Of a DNA stretch of 64,000 nt, positions 1 through 7,725 are shown piece after piece. The DNA is from an uncultured Desulfovibrio sp. Its GTDB lineage: Bacteria; Desulfobacterota; Desulfovibrionia; Desulfovibrionales; Desulfovibrionaceae. The notes under the pieces were generated by a model. The model saw only the letters and a list, made by a program, of their open reading frames with translations, was not told the origin of the DNA and did not search any database. Every line of letters begins with the position of its first letter. Position 1 is the first letter of the stretch. Where the stretch lies: NCBI GenBank assembly GCA_913063155.1, contig CAJXYU010000001.1:1-64000 (forward strand), read 5' to 3'. The translations under genes were made by a program, and so were the position numbers.

Positions 1-36
1 AAGGGAGGCGGCTCCGGGCCGCCCCTCCCTTTCCCC
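1..36. terminator. Hairpin at the window edge, probable terminator
   Basis: A GC-rich inverted repeat (AAGGGAGG...GGC, loop TCCG, GCC...CCTCCCTT) is followed by a short pyrimidine run. It probably ends a gene lying left of the window. The partner gene is not visible, so the direction is unknown. Confidence 0.5.
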
Positions 37-587
37 CTCTCCTGCGACCTCTCCCCCAAACCCTCCAGCCCACGAAGAGCTGCGAGTGATCGCCGCATTT
101 CGAAGCCGACAACTGATCACTTGAAAAACTGAGTGGAAAGCTCAAATCATTGCGGGCACTCACTCCCGCTGGATTCACGAATCATGGAAACGTTCAGGCC
201 GTGAGGTCAGAAAACAGCGGCGACCAACGGGAGCATTGCTGTTTTATCCGAACGGGCTGTAAGCGTTTCCTGATGAGAGAATTGCGGACTGGACGAGAGG
301 AAGCGCGGTTTTTGCTTACTTTTTCCTGCGCCAGCGAAAAAGTAAGTCGCCTTCAGGGCGAAACCTGAAAACGACCGAGTTGGCCGATTAGCGATTGTAC
401 GCCAGCTCAAACACGGCTCTATCCATTCTCCACAAAATACATGGTTGCAACATATCGACAAAACACACAATCATTATAGCCCATTAGATTTCCATTGACG
501 ACATGGGGAGGGCAATAGATATAAAGACAAAACCATTTACCCAAAAAAACATCCAGGATGTAACTAGCTATATTTCAAGATAAACAG
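37..587. other. Gene-free stretch downstream of the microcompartment operon
   Basis: No convincing coding region is present. Short open frames here have no recognisable domain and lie over the inverted repeat at 315-346, so I treat them as spurious. The right half (about 420-590) is clearly more AT-rich than the neighbouring genes. Confidence 0.6.
315..346. repeat. Long inverted repeat CTTACTTTTTC / GAAAAAGTAAG
   Basis: Two perfect 11-base arms (315-325 and 336-346) enclose a 10-base centre that can itself pair as CTG-CGC-CAG, giving a nearly continuous hairpin. It is followed by CGCCTTCAGGGCG, a second small dyad. This resembles dispersed intergenic palindromic elements of proteobacteria rather than a terminator. 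Only one copy was seen in this window. Confidence 0.55.
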
Positions 588-617
588 AAAGGCCGCGCTG
601 TTTCCAGTGCGGCCTTT
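588..617 (-). terminator. Terminator of the choline microcompartment operon
   Basis: AAAGGCCGC-g-CTG pairs with CAG-t-GCGGCCTTT around the loop TTTC, making a 13-pair stem with one G-T pair. On the minus strand it is followed by a T-rich tail. It lies about 45 bases past the stop codon of the last operon gene, the EutP-like GTPase. Confidence 0.85.
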
Positions 618-659
618 CACTTGTCCATCCCCTTCCCAAGGAGCTGGGCTTCTCAAAAA

Positions 660-1082
660 CTATCCAATCATCTCTGCAAGCGTATCGAGTCCTTCCCCGG
701 TCACCACGCTGGCATAAACAATGTCCCTGGCTCCGGCATTATTGAGAAACCGCTCGGCCCGAGCCACATCGGCCTCCGGTGCGTCCACCTTGGAGACCAC
801 GCCCACCACCCTGCGGTTGAAAATGGGGGCGAACAGGGGCGGAAACAGACTGCTGCCGCGCGTGGCGTCCTGGACAAAGACCAGCATGTCGCAATCCGCC
901 GACGTGGTGATGAGCGCATTGTAGAACCAGCTGTTCTCCAGGAACTCTCCCGGGGTGTTGACGAACCGGCCGACGTATTCCACGGCCATGGCCCGGTGCG
1001 ACGTGTACTCCTCGCCGGAGAGCGCCCGGATGAGCGAGCTCTTGCCCACGCGGGTCTCGCCCACGAACATGACCTTTTTCAT
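660..1082 (-). CDS. EutP/PduV-family small GTPase
   Basis: A 140-residue P-loop protein with Walker A GETRVGKSSL near residues 8-17 and a VSKVDAP segment that fits the G4 (N/T/SKxD) motif. EutP/PduV proteins are Ras-like NTPases encoded in ethanolamine and propanediol microcompartment operons; their exact role is unsettled, with acetate-kinase-like activity or compartment positioning proposed. It is the last gene of the choline operon, 14 bases after the EutS-like shell gene, and is followed by a strong terminator. Length matches the family (about 140-160). No acetate kinase gene is seen in the window, which makes an energy-yielding role for this protein worth considering, but that is inference. 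Confidence 0.85.
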   Translation of the reverse strand: MKKVMFVGETRVGKSSLIRALSGEEYTSHRAMAVEYVGRFVNTPGEFLENSWFYNALITTSADCDMLVFVQDATRGSSLFPPLFAPIFNRRVVGVVSKVDAPEADVARAERFLNNAGARDIVYASVVTGEGLDTLAEMIG

Positions 1083-1096
1083 GGCCGGGCCGCTTC

Positions 1097-1456
1097 CTAG
1101 GAGCGGGTAAGTTCAACCGACGAATAGTGCAGCACGTCACCGAAGTAATCGAGCACCGCACGCAGCCCCGCCTCCACGCTGGCCACGTCGCCCGTGAACA
1201 GCAGGGAACCGCCGAAGCGGTCCAGGAAACCGATCTCCACGTCCGCGGCCTTGGTGGCCACGTCCGCGGCGATGATCACGCCTTCGCTGGGGGTGATGGT
1301 CATGATGCCGATGGCCCCGGCCGCGTCGTTGTCCAGTCCCAGCTTCAGGTAGATGCTTTTCTGAGGGCTGGCGATCACATGGGCCAGCGTGACCTGCTTG
1401 CCCGGCACGTATTCCTGGATGACCCGCTGTTTCGGCTCCTCGGGAATGTACGACAT
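1097..1456 (-). CDS. EutS/PduU-like permuted BMC-H shell protein
   Basis: This 119-residue protein has the EutS/PduU pattern: an N-terminal strand region ([22 protein letters not shown]) followed by a circularly permuted BMC fold with [21 protein letters not shown]. Members form hexamers with a beta-barrel cap over the pore and tile the shell of microcompartments. A good ribosome site (GAGGAGG) precedes the start. It sits between the PduT-like gene and eutP at the distal end of the operon. Such permuted shell proteins are regular but minor components, so late position is plausible. Confidence 0.9.
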   Translation of the reverse strand: MSYIPEEPKQRVIQEYVPGKQVTLAHVIASPQKSIYLKLGLDNDAAGAIGIMTITPSEGVIIAADVATKAADVEIGFLDRFGGSLLFTGDVASVEAGLRAVLDYFGDVLHYSSVELTRS

Positions 1457-1489
1457 ATCAGCCTCCTCAAAAAAACGGTTTGCGACGGC

Positions 1490-2041
1490 CTACAGCAGCT
1501 GGGCCTTGAGTTCTTCGCTCGGGGACGGAATGACCACGTGGCTGTGGACCGGCCCAGCCTCGCCAACGCCCGCAACGCCCGCGTCCACCGAGGACTGCAC
1601 GGAAGCGACGTCGCCGGTCATGGTCACGAAGGCCTTGCCCGCCAGACCGGAGGCCGTGCGGATTTCCAACAGATGTACCGAGCCGGACTTGGCGGCGGCG
1701 TCCGCAGCCAGAATGCAGGAGGCGGTGGTGCAGGTTTCGATGACGCCCAGGGCGTCGATGCGCGGGGCCATGGTGGTGCCGGTGAGGGCCGGGACCACAT
1801 CCGGGTGCACGCTGGGGATGGTGAACCAGTCCACGACCATGTCCGCGCCTATACGGCGGCCGGTTTCCACGGAACTCTTCACGGCTCCAACGTCGCCGGT
1901 GACGATGACGATGTAGCGGCCCGGGCAGGTGGGACGCGCCATGACCAATTCCACTTCCGCGGCCTTGAGCATTTCGTCCGCAGTGTGCATACCCAGAGCG
2001 ACGCTGTTCAGTTCGACGCAGCCGATTGTGCGCAAATTCAT
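1490..2041 (-). CDS. PduT-like tandem-BMC shell protein with possible Fe-S pore
   Basis: 183 residues with two BMC domains (about 1-90 and 95-183), forming pseudo-hexameric trimers. In PduT a Cys in the first domain binds a [4Fe-4S] cluster at the trimer axis; here Cys39 in the segment RPTCPGRY occupies the equivalent loop. The gene lies 13 bases downstream of the PduS-like electron carrier, the usual partner of PduT. Together they are expected to pass electrons across the shell so that NAD+/NADH can be balanced inside. A second protein of this type is encoded at 5451-5999. The cluster itself is inferred from the family, not seen. Confidence 0.88.
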   Translation of the reverse strand: MNLRTIGCVELNSVALGMHTADEMLKAAEVELVMARPTCPGRYIVIVTGDVGAVKSSVETGRRIGADMVVDWFTIPSVHPDVVPALTGTTMAPRIDALGVIETCTTASCILAADAAAKSGSVHLLEIRTASGLAGKAFVTMTGDVASVQSSVDAGVAGVGEAGPVHSHVVIPSPSEELKAQLL

Positions 2042-2054
2042 GATATATCTCCCC

Positions 2055-3380
2055 TTAAGCCTTGATGGTTACTATGCCGTCGGCAATGGATTCGACCACG
2101 CCGCCGATGCTGGAATGCACCCGGGCGGCCATTGCGCCTTCGGGAACTTCGCCGAGCAGGTCGCCCCTGCTCACCCGGTCGCCCACGGAAACCACGCAGG
2201 TGGACGGCGCGCCGATGTGCTGGCGTAGTGGAATACGCGCCAGAGAAGTACTGTATTCACCGGCGTACTCCGGATGCCCGTCGTATTTGGTCAGGCCCAG
2301 ACGCTGGATGAGGCGCCTGGTGGGAACGGCGCGATTCTCCCGGAACGGGTTGGCCCTGTATTCCTTGTCACCCGCTTCCCAGGCCACGCGGTTGCCCATG
2401 AGCACCTTCTTGATCTGGGCGTTGATCTCTCGGGGAGACACGCCCATGGGACAGGCGAATTTCTCGCACAGTCCGCATTCGGAACAGAGCAACGCTTCCT
2501 TGGCCGCCTCGGTCTCCATGATCTGCGAATGGAGCACGCGCATGAGCTTGTGGGGATGCAGGGAATGACCCAACAGGTTGCGCGGGCACAGGTCCGTACA
2601 CCGCGAACACTGGCAGCAGACCGTGGTGGTGATGCGGCGGATGCGCTCGGGGTCCATGATCTTCGGGGCCACCACCGGATGGTCGGGGGGCAGCACGATG
2701 AGACCGGAGGTGGTCTTGGTCACGGACTGTTCGGTGTCCGGCAACACGCGGCCCATCATGGGGCCGCCGTCCACCACCTTGTATTCGGAAATGGTGGGAC
2801 CGCCCGCAAAGGCGAGCACGTCCTTGACCAGCGCGCCCACGGGAACCTTGACCACCATGGGCCGGGCAACCTCGCCGGTGACGGTGACGTAGCGGTGGGT
2901 CACGGGCGCGCCGTCCATGGCGCAGGCCACGTTCAGAAGCGACTCCACATTGCTGACCACGGCCCCCACCTGCAGAGGCAGGCCGCGTTCGGGAATGGTC
3001 TCGCCCAGCACCTCGCGCACCAGAACCTGCTCGTCGCCCGCCGGGTAGAAATCGCCCAATTCAAAAGCCTCGAGGCGGCCGGAGGCATCCTTGGACACAC
3101 GCTCGCGGACCACTTCCATGGCCTTCCCGTGCTTGCCCTTGAGGCAAATGACGCCGCGCTCGGCGCCCACACAGTCCATGATGGTTTCCAATCCGCGAAC
3201 GACCATGTCGATCTCCGTCTCCAGGAGGTGCGGGTCGCTCATGAGCAGAGGTTCGCAGGAAGCGCCGTTGACCAACACCGTATGCACGGTCGCCCCGGCC
3301 TTCACATGGGTGGGCAGGCCGGCCCCACCGGCACCCACCACACCTGCATCCTTTATCTTCGCCACAATCTGGTCTTGCAT
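2055..3380 (-). CDS. PduS/RnfC-like iron-sulfur flavoprotein
   Basis: 441 residues. An N-terminal nucleotide-binding segment (GAGGAGLPTHVKAG, residues about 16-29) and an SLBB-like domain precede two ferredoxin motifs, CCQCSRCTDLCP and CSECGLCEKFACP. A biotinyl-lipoyl-like C-terminal part ends the protein. This is the layout of PduS, an NADH-oxidising flavo-Fe-S protein first described as cobalamin reductase. There is no cobalamin-dependent enzyme in this locus, so reduction of cob(III)alamin is unlikely. More probable roles are NADH re-oxidation or electron supply through the PduT-type pores, or providing electrons for activation of CutC by CutD. It lies between the alcohol dehydrogenase and PduT-like genes with short gaps. 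Confidence 0.88.
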   Translation of the reverse strand: MQDQIVAKIKDAGVVGAGGAGLPTHVKAGATVHTVLVNGASCEPLLMSDPHLLETEIDMVVRGLETIMDCVGAERGVICLKGKHGKAMEVVRERVSKDASGRLEAFELGDFYPAGDEQVLVREVLGETIPERGLPLQVGAVVSNVESLLNVACAMDGAPVTHRYVTVTGEVARPMVVKVPVGALVKDVLAFAGGPTISEYKVVDGGPMMGRVLPDTEQSVTKTTSGLIVLPPDHPVVAPKIMDPERIRRITTTVCCQCSRCTDLCPRNLLGHSLHPHKLMRVLHSQIMETEAAKEALLCSECGLCEKFACPMGVSPREINAQIKKVLMGNRVAWEAGDKEYRANPFRENRAVPTRRLIQRLGLTKYDGHPEYAGEYSTSLARIPLRQHIGAPSTCVVSVGDRVSRGDLLGEVPEGAMAARVHSSIGGVVESIADGIVTIKA

Positions 3381-3417
3381 TGTCTTCCCCTTTCAGAAAA
3401 AACGGTCCTCGGGGTTC

Positions 3418-4539
3418 TTACCAGCACTGCTCCAGCAACAGCTTGACGTCGCCGTGGGACGGCCGTCTCGGGTTGCCTTCGGTGCAGATGTCTTCCAAAA
3501 CATTCTTGGCCACGACGTCCATGTGGTCGCGATAGGCCTTCTCTTCGATCTTGAGCCCCCGCACCTGGGTGGGGATGCCCATGGATTCGTTCAATTCGAT
3601 CACGGCCTTGATCAGGCTCTCGACGCCCTCTTCCACGGTTTCGGCGGGCATGCCCAGCATCCGGGCGATTTCCTGATAGCGGATACCCGCGTCAAAGCTG
3701 TTGAACCGGATGGCGTGCGGCAGAAGCACGGCATTGGCCAAGCCGTGCGGAATGTGAAAGATGCCGCCCAGGCTGTGGGCCACACTGTGGGTGATGCCCA
3801 GCCCGCTGTTGTTGAAGGCCATACCCGCCATGCAGGACCCGACCAACATCTGGCTCCTGGCTTCCATGTCGTCGCCGTTCACATACGCCCGGTGAAGATA
3901 TTCGAACACGTAGCGCATGGCGTACTTGGCGTAGATGGACGTGAAGGCGTTGGCCTGCCTGGAGGTGTAGGCCTCTATGGCGTGGGTCAGGACGTCCATG
4001 CCCGTGGCCGCGGTCACGTGCGACGGCAGCGAGCGAGTGAACCGTGGGTCCAGAATGGCCATGTCCGGTATGAGAAGCTCGTCATTGAGCGGAATCTTGA
4101 CCTCGTTCACCTTGTCCGTGACCACGGAGATGGCGGTCACTTCCGACCCGGTGCCCGCGGTGGTGGGAATGGCCACCAGGGTCGGCTTGGGCTTATCCGT
4201 CCGGGCCTTGTGGGCAAAAAAGGAAATGGCCTTGGCCGCGTCGATGGGTGAGCCGCCGCCCAAGGCGATGATCAGGTCGGCTTCGTCCCGCAGAAACAGC
4301 TTGGCCCCTTTGGTCACGACCTCCAGGGACGGATCGGGTTCCACGCCGTCGAAGGTGTGGTGAGGAATGCCCGCGCGGTCCAGATGGCTCTTGACACGGT
4401 CCGCGAAGCCGACCTTGACCATGAAGGGATCCGTAACGATGAAGGCCTGCTTCGCCGGGACATGCTCCAGGGTTTCCAGGGAATCCTCACCGTAGCATAT
4501 TTTTGTTTTTCCGTAGAATTGTGTCACCGTATTCTCCAA
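3418..4539 (-). CDS. cutO: Iron-containing alcohol dehydrogenase, CutO type
   Basis: 373 residues of the group III (Fe-dependent) alcohol dehydrogenase family. Visible signatures are the NAD-binding ALGGGSPIDAAK, the GTGSEVTAISVV segment, and metal-ligand regions MDVLTHAIEAY, HSVAHSLGG and the second HGLANAVLLPH helix. In a choline microcompartment it reduces acetaldehyde to ethanol and regenerates NAD+ for the aldehyde dehydrogenase. It stands 246 bases from the upstream shell gene, with a terminator-like hairpin between them, so its expression may be lower than that of the upstream genes. The symbol follows use in cut clusters; the enzymatic assignment is firm, the exact substrate is from context. 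Confidence 0.9.
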   Translation of the reverse strand: MENTVTQFYGKTKICYGEDSLETLEHVPAKQAFIVTDPFMVKVGFADRVKSHLDRAGIPHHTFDGVEPDPSLEVVTKGAKLFLRDEADLIIALGGGSPIDAAKAISFFAHKARTDKPKPTLVAIPTTAGTGSEVTAISVVTDKVNEVKIPLNDELLIPDMAILDPRFTRSLPSHVTAATGMDVLTHAIEAYTSRQANAFTSIYAKYAMRYVFEYLHRAYVNGDDMEARSQMLVGSCMAGMAFNNSGLGITHSVAHSLGGIFHIPHGLANAVLLPHAIRFNSFDAGIRYQEIARMLGMPAETVEEGVESLIKAVIELNESMGIPTQVRGLKIEEKAYRDHMDVVAKNVLEDICTEGNPRRPSHGDVKLLLEQCW

Positions 4540-4739
4540 TCTATCCGAGACTCGGAAATCAATGATTCAACGTGTTCGGCGCTCTCCCGGAACGCCCGGC
4601 AACGCCTCGGGAGCGTTCGCCGCGTCGACCGGTGTTCAGGTCGACAAGAAAATTCGGCTCCCCTGCAGGACGAGAAGGACGGGAACAGGTCCCTGCAATG
4701 AAAACGGGCGTGCTTAGCCCAGCCCCTCGACCAGATGGG

Positions 4740-4778
4740 AAAAGGGCGCAGACCAAAGGGAGCGTATGGCCTGCGCCC
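4740..4778 (-). terminator. Intrinsic terminator-like hairpin inside the operon
   Basis: On the minus strand GGGCGCAG pairs with CTGCGCCC (8 perfect pairs, 19-base loop) and is followed by TTTT. It lies 8 bases past the stop codon of the BMC-H gene and 200 bases before the alcohol dehydrogenase. A partial terminator here would favour the abundant shell protein over the distal genes. Confidence 0.6.
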
Positions 4779-4785
4779 CAAATCC

Positions 4786-5067
4786 CTACTCGCCGGAGCG
4801 GGCGGGAAGGATCAGTTCAACTTCGCTGTGCGGGCGGGGGATGACATGGACGCTCAGCAGTTCGCCCACGTTGTTGGCGGCGGCAGCGCCCGCATCGGTG
4901 GCGGCCTTCACCGCACCCACGTCGCCACGGACCATGACGGTCACCAGACCGCCGCCGACCTGTTCGCGGCCAACGAGTTCGACGTTGGCGGCCTTGACCA
5001 TGGCGTCGGCGGCTTCAATGGCTCCGACGAGTCCCTTGGTTTCGATCATACCCAGTGCGTTCATCAT
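4786..5067 (-). CDS. BMC-H hexameric shell protein, PduA/EutM type
   Basis: 93 residues forming a single canonical BMC domain: [10 protein letters not shown] at the start, [17 protein letters not shown] in the middle and VHVIPRPH near the end. Six copies form the basic hexagonal tile of the shell. It differs from the BMC-H at 8575-8859 at only about ten positions over the shared domain, so the two are recent duplicates. A clear ribosome site (AGGAGAA) precedes the ATG-ATG start. The hairpin just past its stop suggests high separate expression. Confidence 0.93.
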   Translation of the reverse strand: MMNALGMIETKGLVGAIEAADAMVKAANVELVGREQVGGGLVTVMVRGDVGAVKAATDAGAAAANNVGELLSVHVIPRPHSEVELILPARSGE

Positions 5068-5093
5068 GATGTTCTCCTCCTAATATCCAACGA

Positions 5094-5447
5094 TTAAATG
5101 TTTTCCTTGATGGTTTTCACAACCTGACAGCTCAGGCTCCGCAACACTTCGGGATCGTCGATCCCGTATTCCTGTTTCAGCATTGCGGCCACGGCCAGGA
5201 CAAATTTTTCCAGGCATCCGTCATCAGCGCATTCGGCATGTCCTTCCTGGGCGCAGGAGGCCACGTGCCCACCGGAAGCGCAGGACACCGGCTCGGGTTT
5301 CGGAGTGTACACGATGGAAATTCCCCGCCTGCACAGCTCGTCCTTGGCTCCCGGAGTCAGGATCATGTCGGGTTCCGCATAGAACTTGGCGCTATCCAGA
5401 CAGATGTATGGATCGATACCGCCCACTTCCACGAGTTTCTTCTTCAT
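5094..5447 (-). CDS. Unassigned microcompartment protein with Cys/His-rich loop
   Basis: 117 residues of no recognised function. The N-terminal part has the segment MILTPGAKDELCRRGISIVY, similar in style to the 'LTP-A-D-L--RGI-I' segment seen at the N-termini of several microcompartment-associated proteins. The middle (residues 56-78) is rich in Cys and His: C56, H61, C65, H70, C73, C78, which could bind a metal or cluster. The C-terminal 35 residues are helical. It sits 3 bases downstream of the tandem-BMC gene and 26 bases before a BMC-H gene, so it is clearly an operon member. Metal binding is inference. Confidence 0.75.
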   Translation of the reverse strand: MKKKLVEVGGIDPYICLDSAKFYAEPDMILTPGAKDELCRRGISIVYTPKPEPVSCASGGHVASCAQEGHAECADDGCLEKFVLAVAAMLKQEYGIDDPEVLRSLSCQVVKTIKENI

Positions 5448-5450
5448 TTT

Positions 5451-5999
5451 CTACCTCACCCCCCTGATCAAGGATTTTACGACCGAGGCGTCCGGTCTCG
5501 GAATGACGACCGCCTCTACAAGGTTCTTGCCCAATGCGGCGCTTGCGGCCCCGGCGGCTTCCTCCACCGAAGCGACATCACCGCAGATCACGAAATATGA
5601 TTTCCCGTTGATGCCCTGCCCGGTCACGAGACGGGCCAGGTCGACGGCCGAACGCTTCACGGCCACGTCTGCCGCGGCCACCCCGGAGGAGACGCTGCGG
5701 CATTCGATGACGCCGAGAGCTTCCACCGTGCCGATACTGGCGTCCTTTTTCAGGACTTCCAGGACCTGCCGGGAGACGTTGGAGATGACGAAGCTGCCCT
5801 TGAGGGCGCGGCCGGATTCTTCCGCGTGGCGCACCGAGGTGGAGACGGCCTCGCGGTCGCCGGCCACGTGGATCATGTAGCGGCCGGAACAGATGGTGGA
5901 GGCCCGGACAAGTTCCACGTCGGCCACCTTCATCATGCCGTCCGCCACTTCCACACCGGCAGCGATGCTCCTGCACTCCACGACGCCCAGGGTATCCAT
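5451..5999 (-). CDS. Second PduT-like tandem-BMC shell protein
   Basis: 182 residues with two BMC domains (about 1-88 and 92-182), beginning MDTLGVVECRS. Cys37 in STICSGRY falls in the same loop as Cys39 of the PduT-like protein at 1490-2041, so a trimer-axis Fe-S cluster is again possible. The first domain is divergent in its middle (GDREAVSTSVRHAEE). It starts 3 bases after the EutN-type gene. Two cysteine-bearing tandem shell proteins in one locus is unusual, as one PduT is the normal number. Assignment to the shell is firm; the redox role is inferred. Confidence 0.85.
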   Translation of the reverse strand: MDTLGVVECRSIAAGVEVADGMMKVADVELVRASTICSGRYMIHVAGDREAVSTSVRHAEESGRALKGSFVISNVSRQVLEVLKKDASIGTVEALGVIECRSVSSGVAAADVAVKRSAVDLARLVTGQGINGKSYFVICGDVASVEEAAGAASAALGKNLVEAVVIPRPDASVVKSLIRGVR

Positions 6000-6002
6000 G
6001 CC

Positions 6003-6278
6003 CTAGTCCTCCGCCTTGGCCTGCACTTCGTCGATGATGCCCACAATGGCCGCGTCGACCGGGGCGTGCTCATTGTCGAGCGCCTTGCGCGCGGAGCTGC
6101 CGGTCGTCACCAGCACCTGCTCGCCGATCCCGGCCCCGACACAGTCCACGGCAACGAAGCTTTCATGGCTGCCGCCTTTGGCGGCGTCCAGGCGCTGAAC
6201 CACCATCAGCTTCAAACCGCTGAGGGTGTCTTCCTTGCGCGTGGCCCACACGTTGCCGATAACCTTGCCGATCATCAT
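6003..6278 (-). CDS. EutN/CcmL pentameric shell vertex protein
   Basis: 91 residues of the BMC-P family: MIGKVIGNVWATRKEDTL at the start, LMVVQRLD, a central VAVDCVGAGIGEQVLVTTGSSAR and the C-terminal VDAAIVGIIDEV. Pentamers of this family cap the twelve vertices of the icosahedral shell. It is the only vertex gene in the operon, which is sufficient. It lies 12 bases after the unassigned gene 6291-6884 and 3 bases before the tandem-BMC gene, consistent with coupled translation. Confidence 0.93.
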   Translation of the reverse strand: MMIGKVIGNVWATRKEDTLSGLKLMVVQRLDAAKGGSHESFVAVDCVGAGIGEQVLVTTGSSARKALDNEHAPVDAAIVGIIDEVQAKAED

Positions 6279-6290
6279 AAGCTCACCTTC

Positions 6291-6884
6291 CTACAAAGAT
6301 TTCCGAATGGTGATATTCAGGTTGACGGCGGCTTCTGCCGCAAGCGGGGTGACCTGCGCGGTCACGGGCACCATGAGAACAGATGCACCCTGTTCCCCGG
6401 CCTCGTTGACCACGGCCTCCGTTACAAGGGTTTCCCGGAACCGGACGGTGTCCGGACGCTTGGGCCTGAATGCGCGAAGGCCGAATCCGGCCAGGGTGTC
6501 CTCGTGGGATTCATACAGGCTGTACAGCGGGCCGGGCGCGGTTTCCGCATGGGCCCTGTATTCGAATTCGAGAACTTCCACCTCGGTTCCATGCAACAGC
6601 AGCCTGAGCACTTCGGACATGCAGGGTCCGGACGCCTTGCCCGAGGCCATGTCGGCCATGTCGGAACAGGAGAGGAAAGGCAGGATGAAGCGGCCGGGCT
6701 TCCGATCGCGCAGGTCGTCGCCGAAATAGAAAAATTCGCAATCCCCGCCCAGGCATTCCCGGAGCTTGGCGTCCAGAAGGCAGTCGCGATCGGCCAGGAC
6801 CGTGACGCAGTCTCCGGCGGATTCGCCCCGGAGCTGTTTCAGGACCTCCCGGGCGATGGTGGCGACCAATTCATTCACATCCAT
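6291..6884 (-). CDS. Unassigned microcompartment-associated protein
   Basis: 197 residues without a confident family. The first 18 residues (MDVNELVATIAREVLKQL) form an amphipathic helix like the encapsulation peptides that bring cargo into microcompartments. The segment around residues 65-100 (RFILPFLSCSDMADMASG) vaguely recalls the flavoprotein fold found in some microcompartment loci, but a nucleotide-binding motif is not obvious. PduM-like assembly factors also occupy this operon position in other loci. It follows the EutJ-like gene by 9 bases. Cargo status is likely; the function is unknown. Confidence 0.7.
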   Translation of the reverse strand: MDVNELVATIAREVLKQLRGESAGDCVTVLADRDCLLDAKLRECLGGDCEFFYFGDDLRDRKPGRFILPFLSCSDMADMASGKASGPCMSEVLRLLLHGTEVEVLEFEYRAHAETAPGPLYSLYESHEDTLAGFGLRAFRPKRPDTVRFRETLVTEAVVNEAGEQGASVLMVPVTAQVTPLAAEAAVNLNITIRKSL

Positions 6885-6893
6885 GGAGATCTC

Positions 6894-7715
6894 CTACACT
6901 CCGCAGTTGAGAGCGATGCCCAGGGGAGTGACAAGAAAGGGGTTGGCGGGTTTGCGGACCGGCACGCCGATCTCCTTTTCCATGACCTGCTCCATGCCTT
7001 TGAGACAGCAGGTACCTCCCACCAGATAGACGGCGGAAACATCCCGCCCCTCGATATGCCGCTTGACGATGGTGCCCATTTTCTGGACCACCGGGCGCAC
7101 CACAGGAAGAATCTCGTCCTGCCTGTCGGTCTGCTTCTTGATTTCCTCGGCCTCCACAAAGGAGACGCCGAAATTGCCCGAGAGCACCAGGGAGACATGG
7201 GTGCCGCCGGTGGCCTCGTCGGCCACGTAGGTCACCTTGCCCTCCTCCAGCACGGACAGGCCGGTGGTGCCGCCGCCGATGTCCACGATGACGCCGTTCT
7301 CCAGGCCGAGCACGGCGTTGGCCGCAGTGGGCTCGTCCAGAATGGAAGTCACTTCCAGGCCCGCTCCCTCCACCACGTATCGGTGAGTCTTGCAGTCGCC
7401 TTCCCCGGTGCCCGGAGGAACGGCGATGGCGGCGTGGGTCAGGGTGCGCCCCAGCCGTTCTTCCAGTTCATCCACCAGCTTGCGGACGATGCGGGTGGCT
7501 CCGATATAGTCAACGACCAAGCCGTCCTTGACCACCTGGGCAAACTCCATGGCGCAGGCCACGGGCTGTTTTTCGGCGTTCAGGACCACAACGACGATGT
7601 AGGCCGTGCCGAGATCGACTCCCACGTGGAGCTTCTCGTCCGCGCCGACCGGGATGGTCTTTTCCAGGCAATCCTCAAGGGCGCCTATCTGCTGGTCGAT
7701 GGCTGCAAAATCCAT
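6894..7715 (-). CDS. eutJ: EutJ-like chaperone/actin-fold protein
   Basis: 273 residues of the DnaK/actin-like ATPase fold, as in EutJ of ethanolamine operons. Phosphate 1 (LHVGVDLGTAYIVVVV), phosphate 2 (GVIVDIGGGTTGLSVL) and adenosine (YLVGGTCCLKGMEQ) motifs are all present. There is no Hsp70 substrate domain. EutJ is thought to help fold or assemble microcompartment proteins. I chose the ATG at 7715, preceded by GGAG, over an upstream in-frame start that would run into pduL. It lies 10 bases after pduL. Confidence 0.85.
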   Translation of the reverse strand: MDFAAIDQQIGALEDCLEKTIPVGADEKLHVGVDLGTAYIVVVVLNAEKQPVACAMEFAQVVKDGLVVDYIGATRIVRKLVDELEERLGRTLTHAAIAVPPGTGEGDCKTHRYVVEGAGLEVTSILDEPTAANAVLGLENGVIVDIGGGTTGLSVLEEGKVTYVADEATGGTHVSLVLSGNFGVSFVEAEEIKKQTDRQDEILPVVRPVVQKMGTIVKRHIEGRDVSAVYLVGGTCCLKGMEQVMEKEIGVPVRKPANPFLVTPLGIALNCGV

Positions 7716-7725
7716 ATCCGCTCCG

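Noticed and set aside
207-470. 87-codon minus-strand frame in the first gap
   Set aside because: It spans the palindrome at 315-346, has no good ribosome site and no domain.
2055-3380. Cobalamin reductase role for the PduS-like protein
   Set aside because: No cobalamin-dependent enzyme or reactivase is present; CutC is a glycyl radical enzyme, so another electron-transfer role is more likely.
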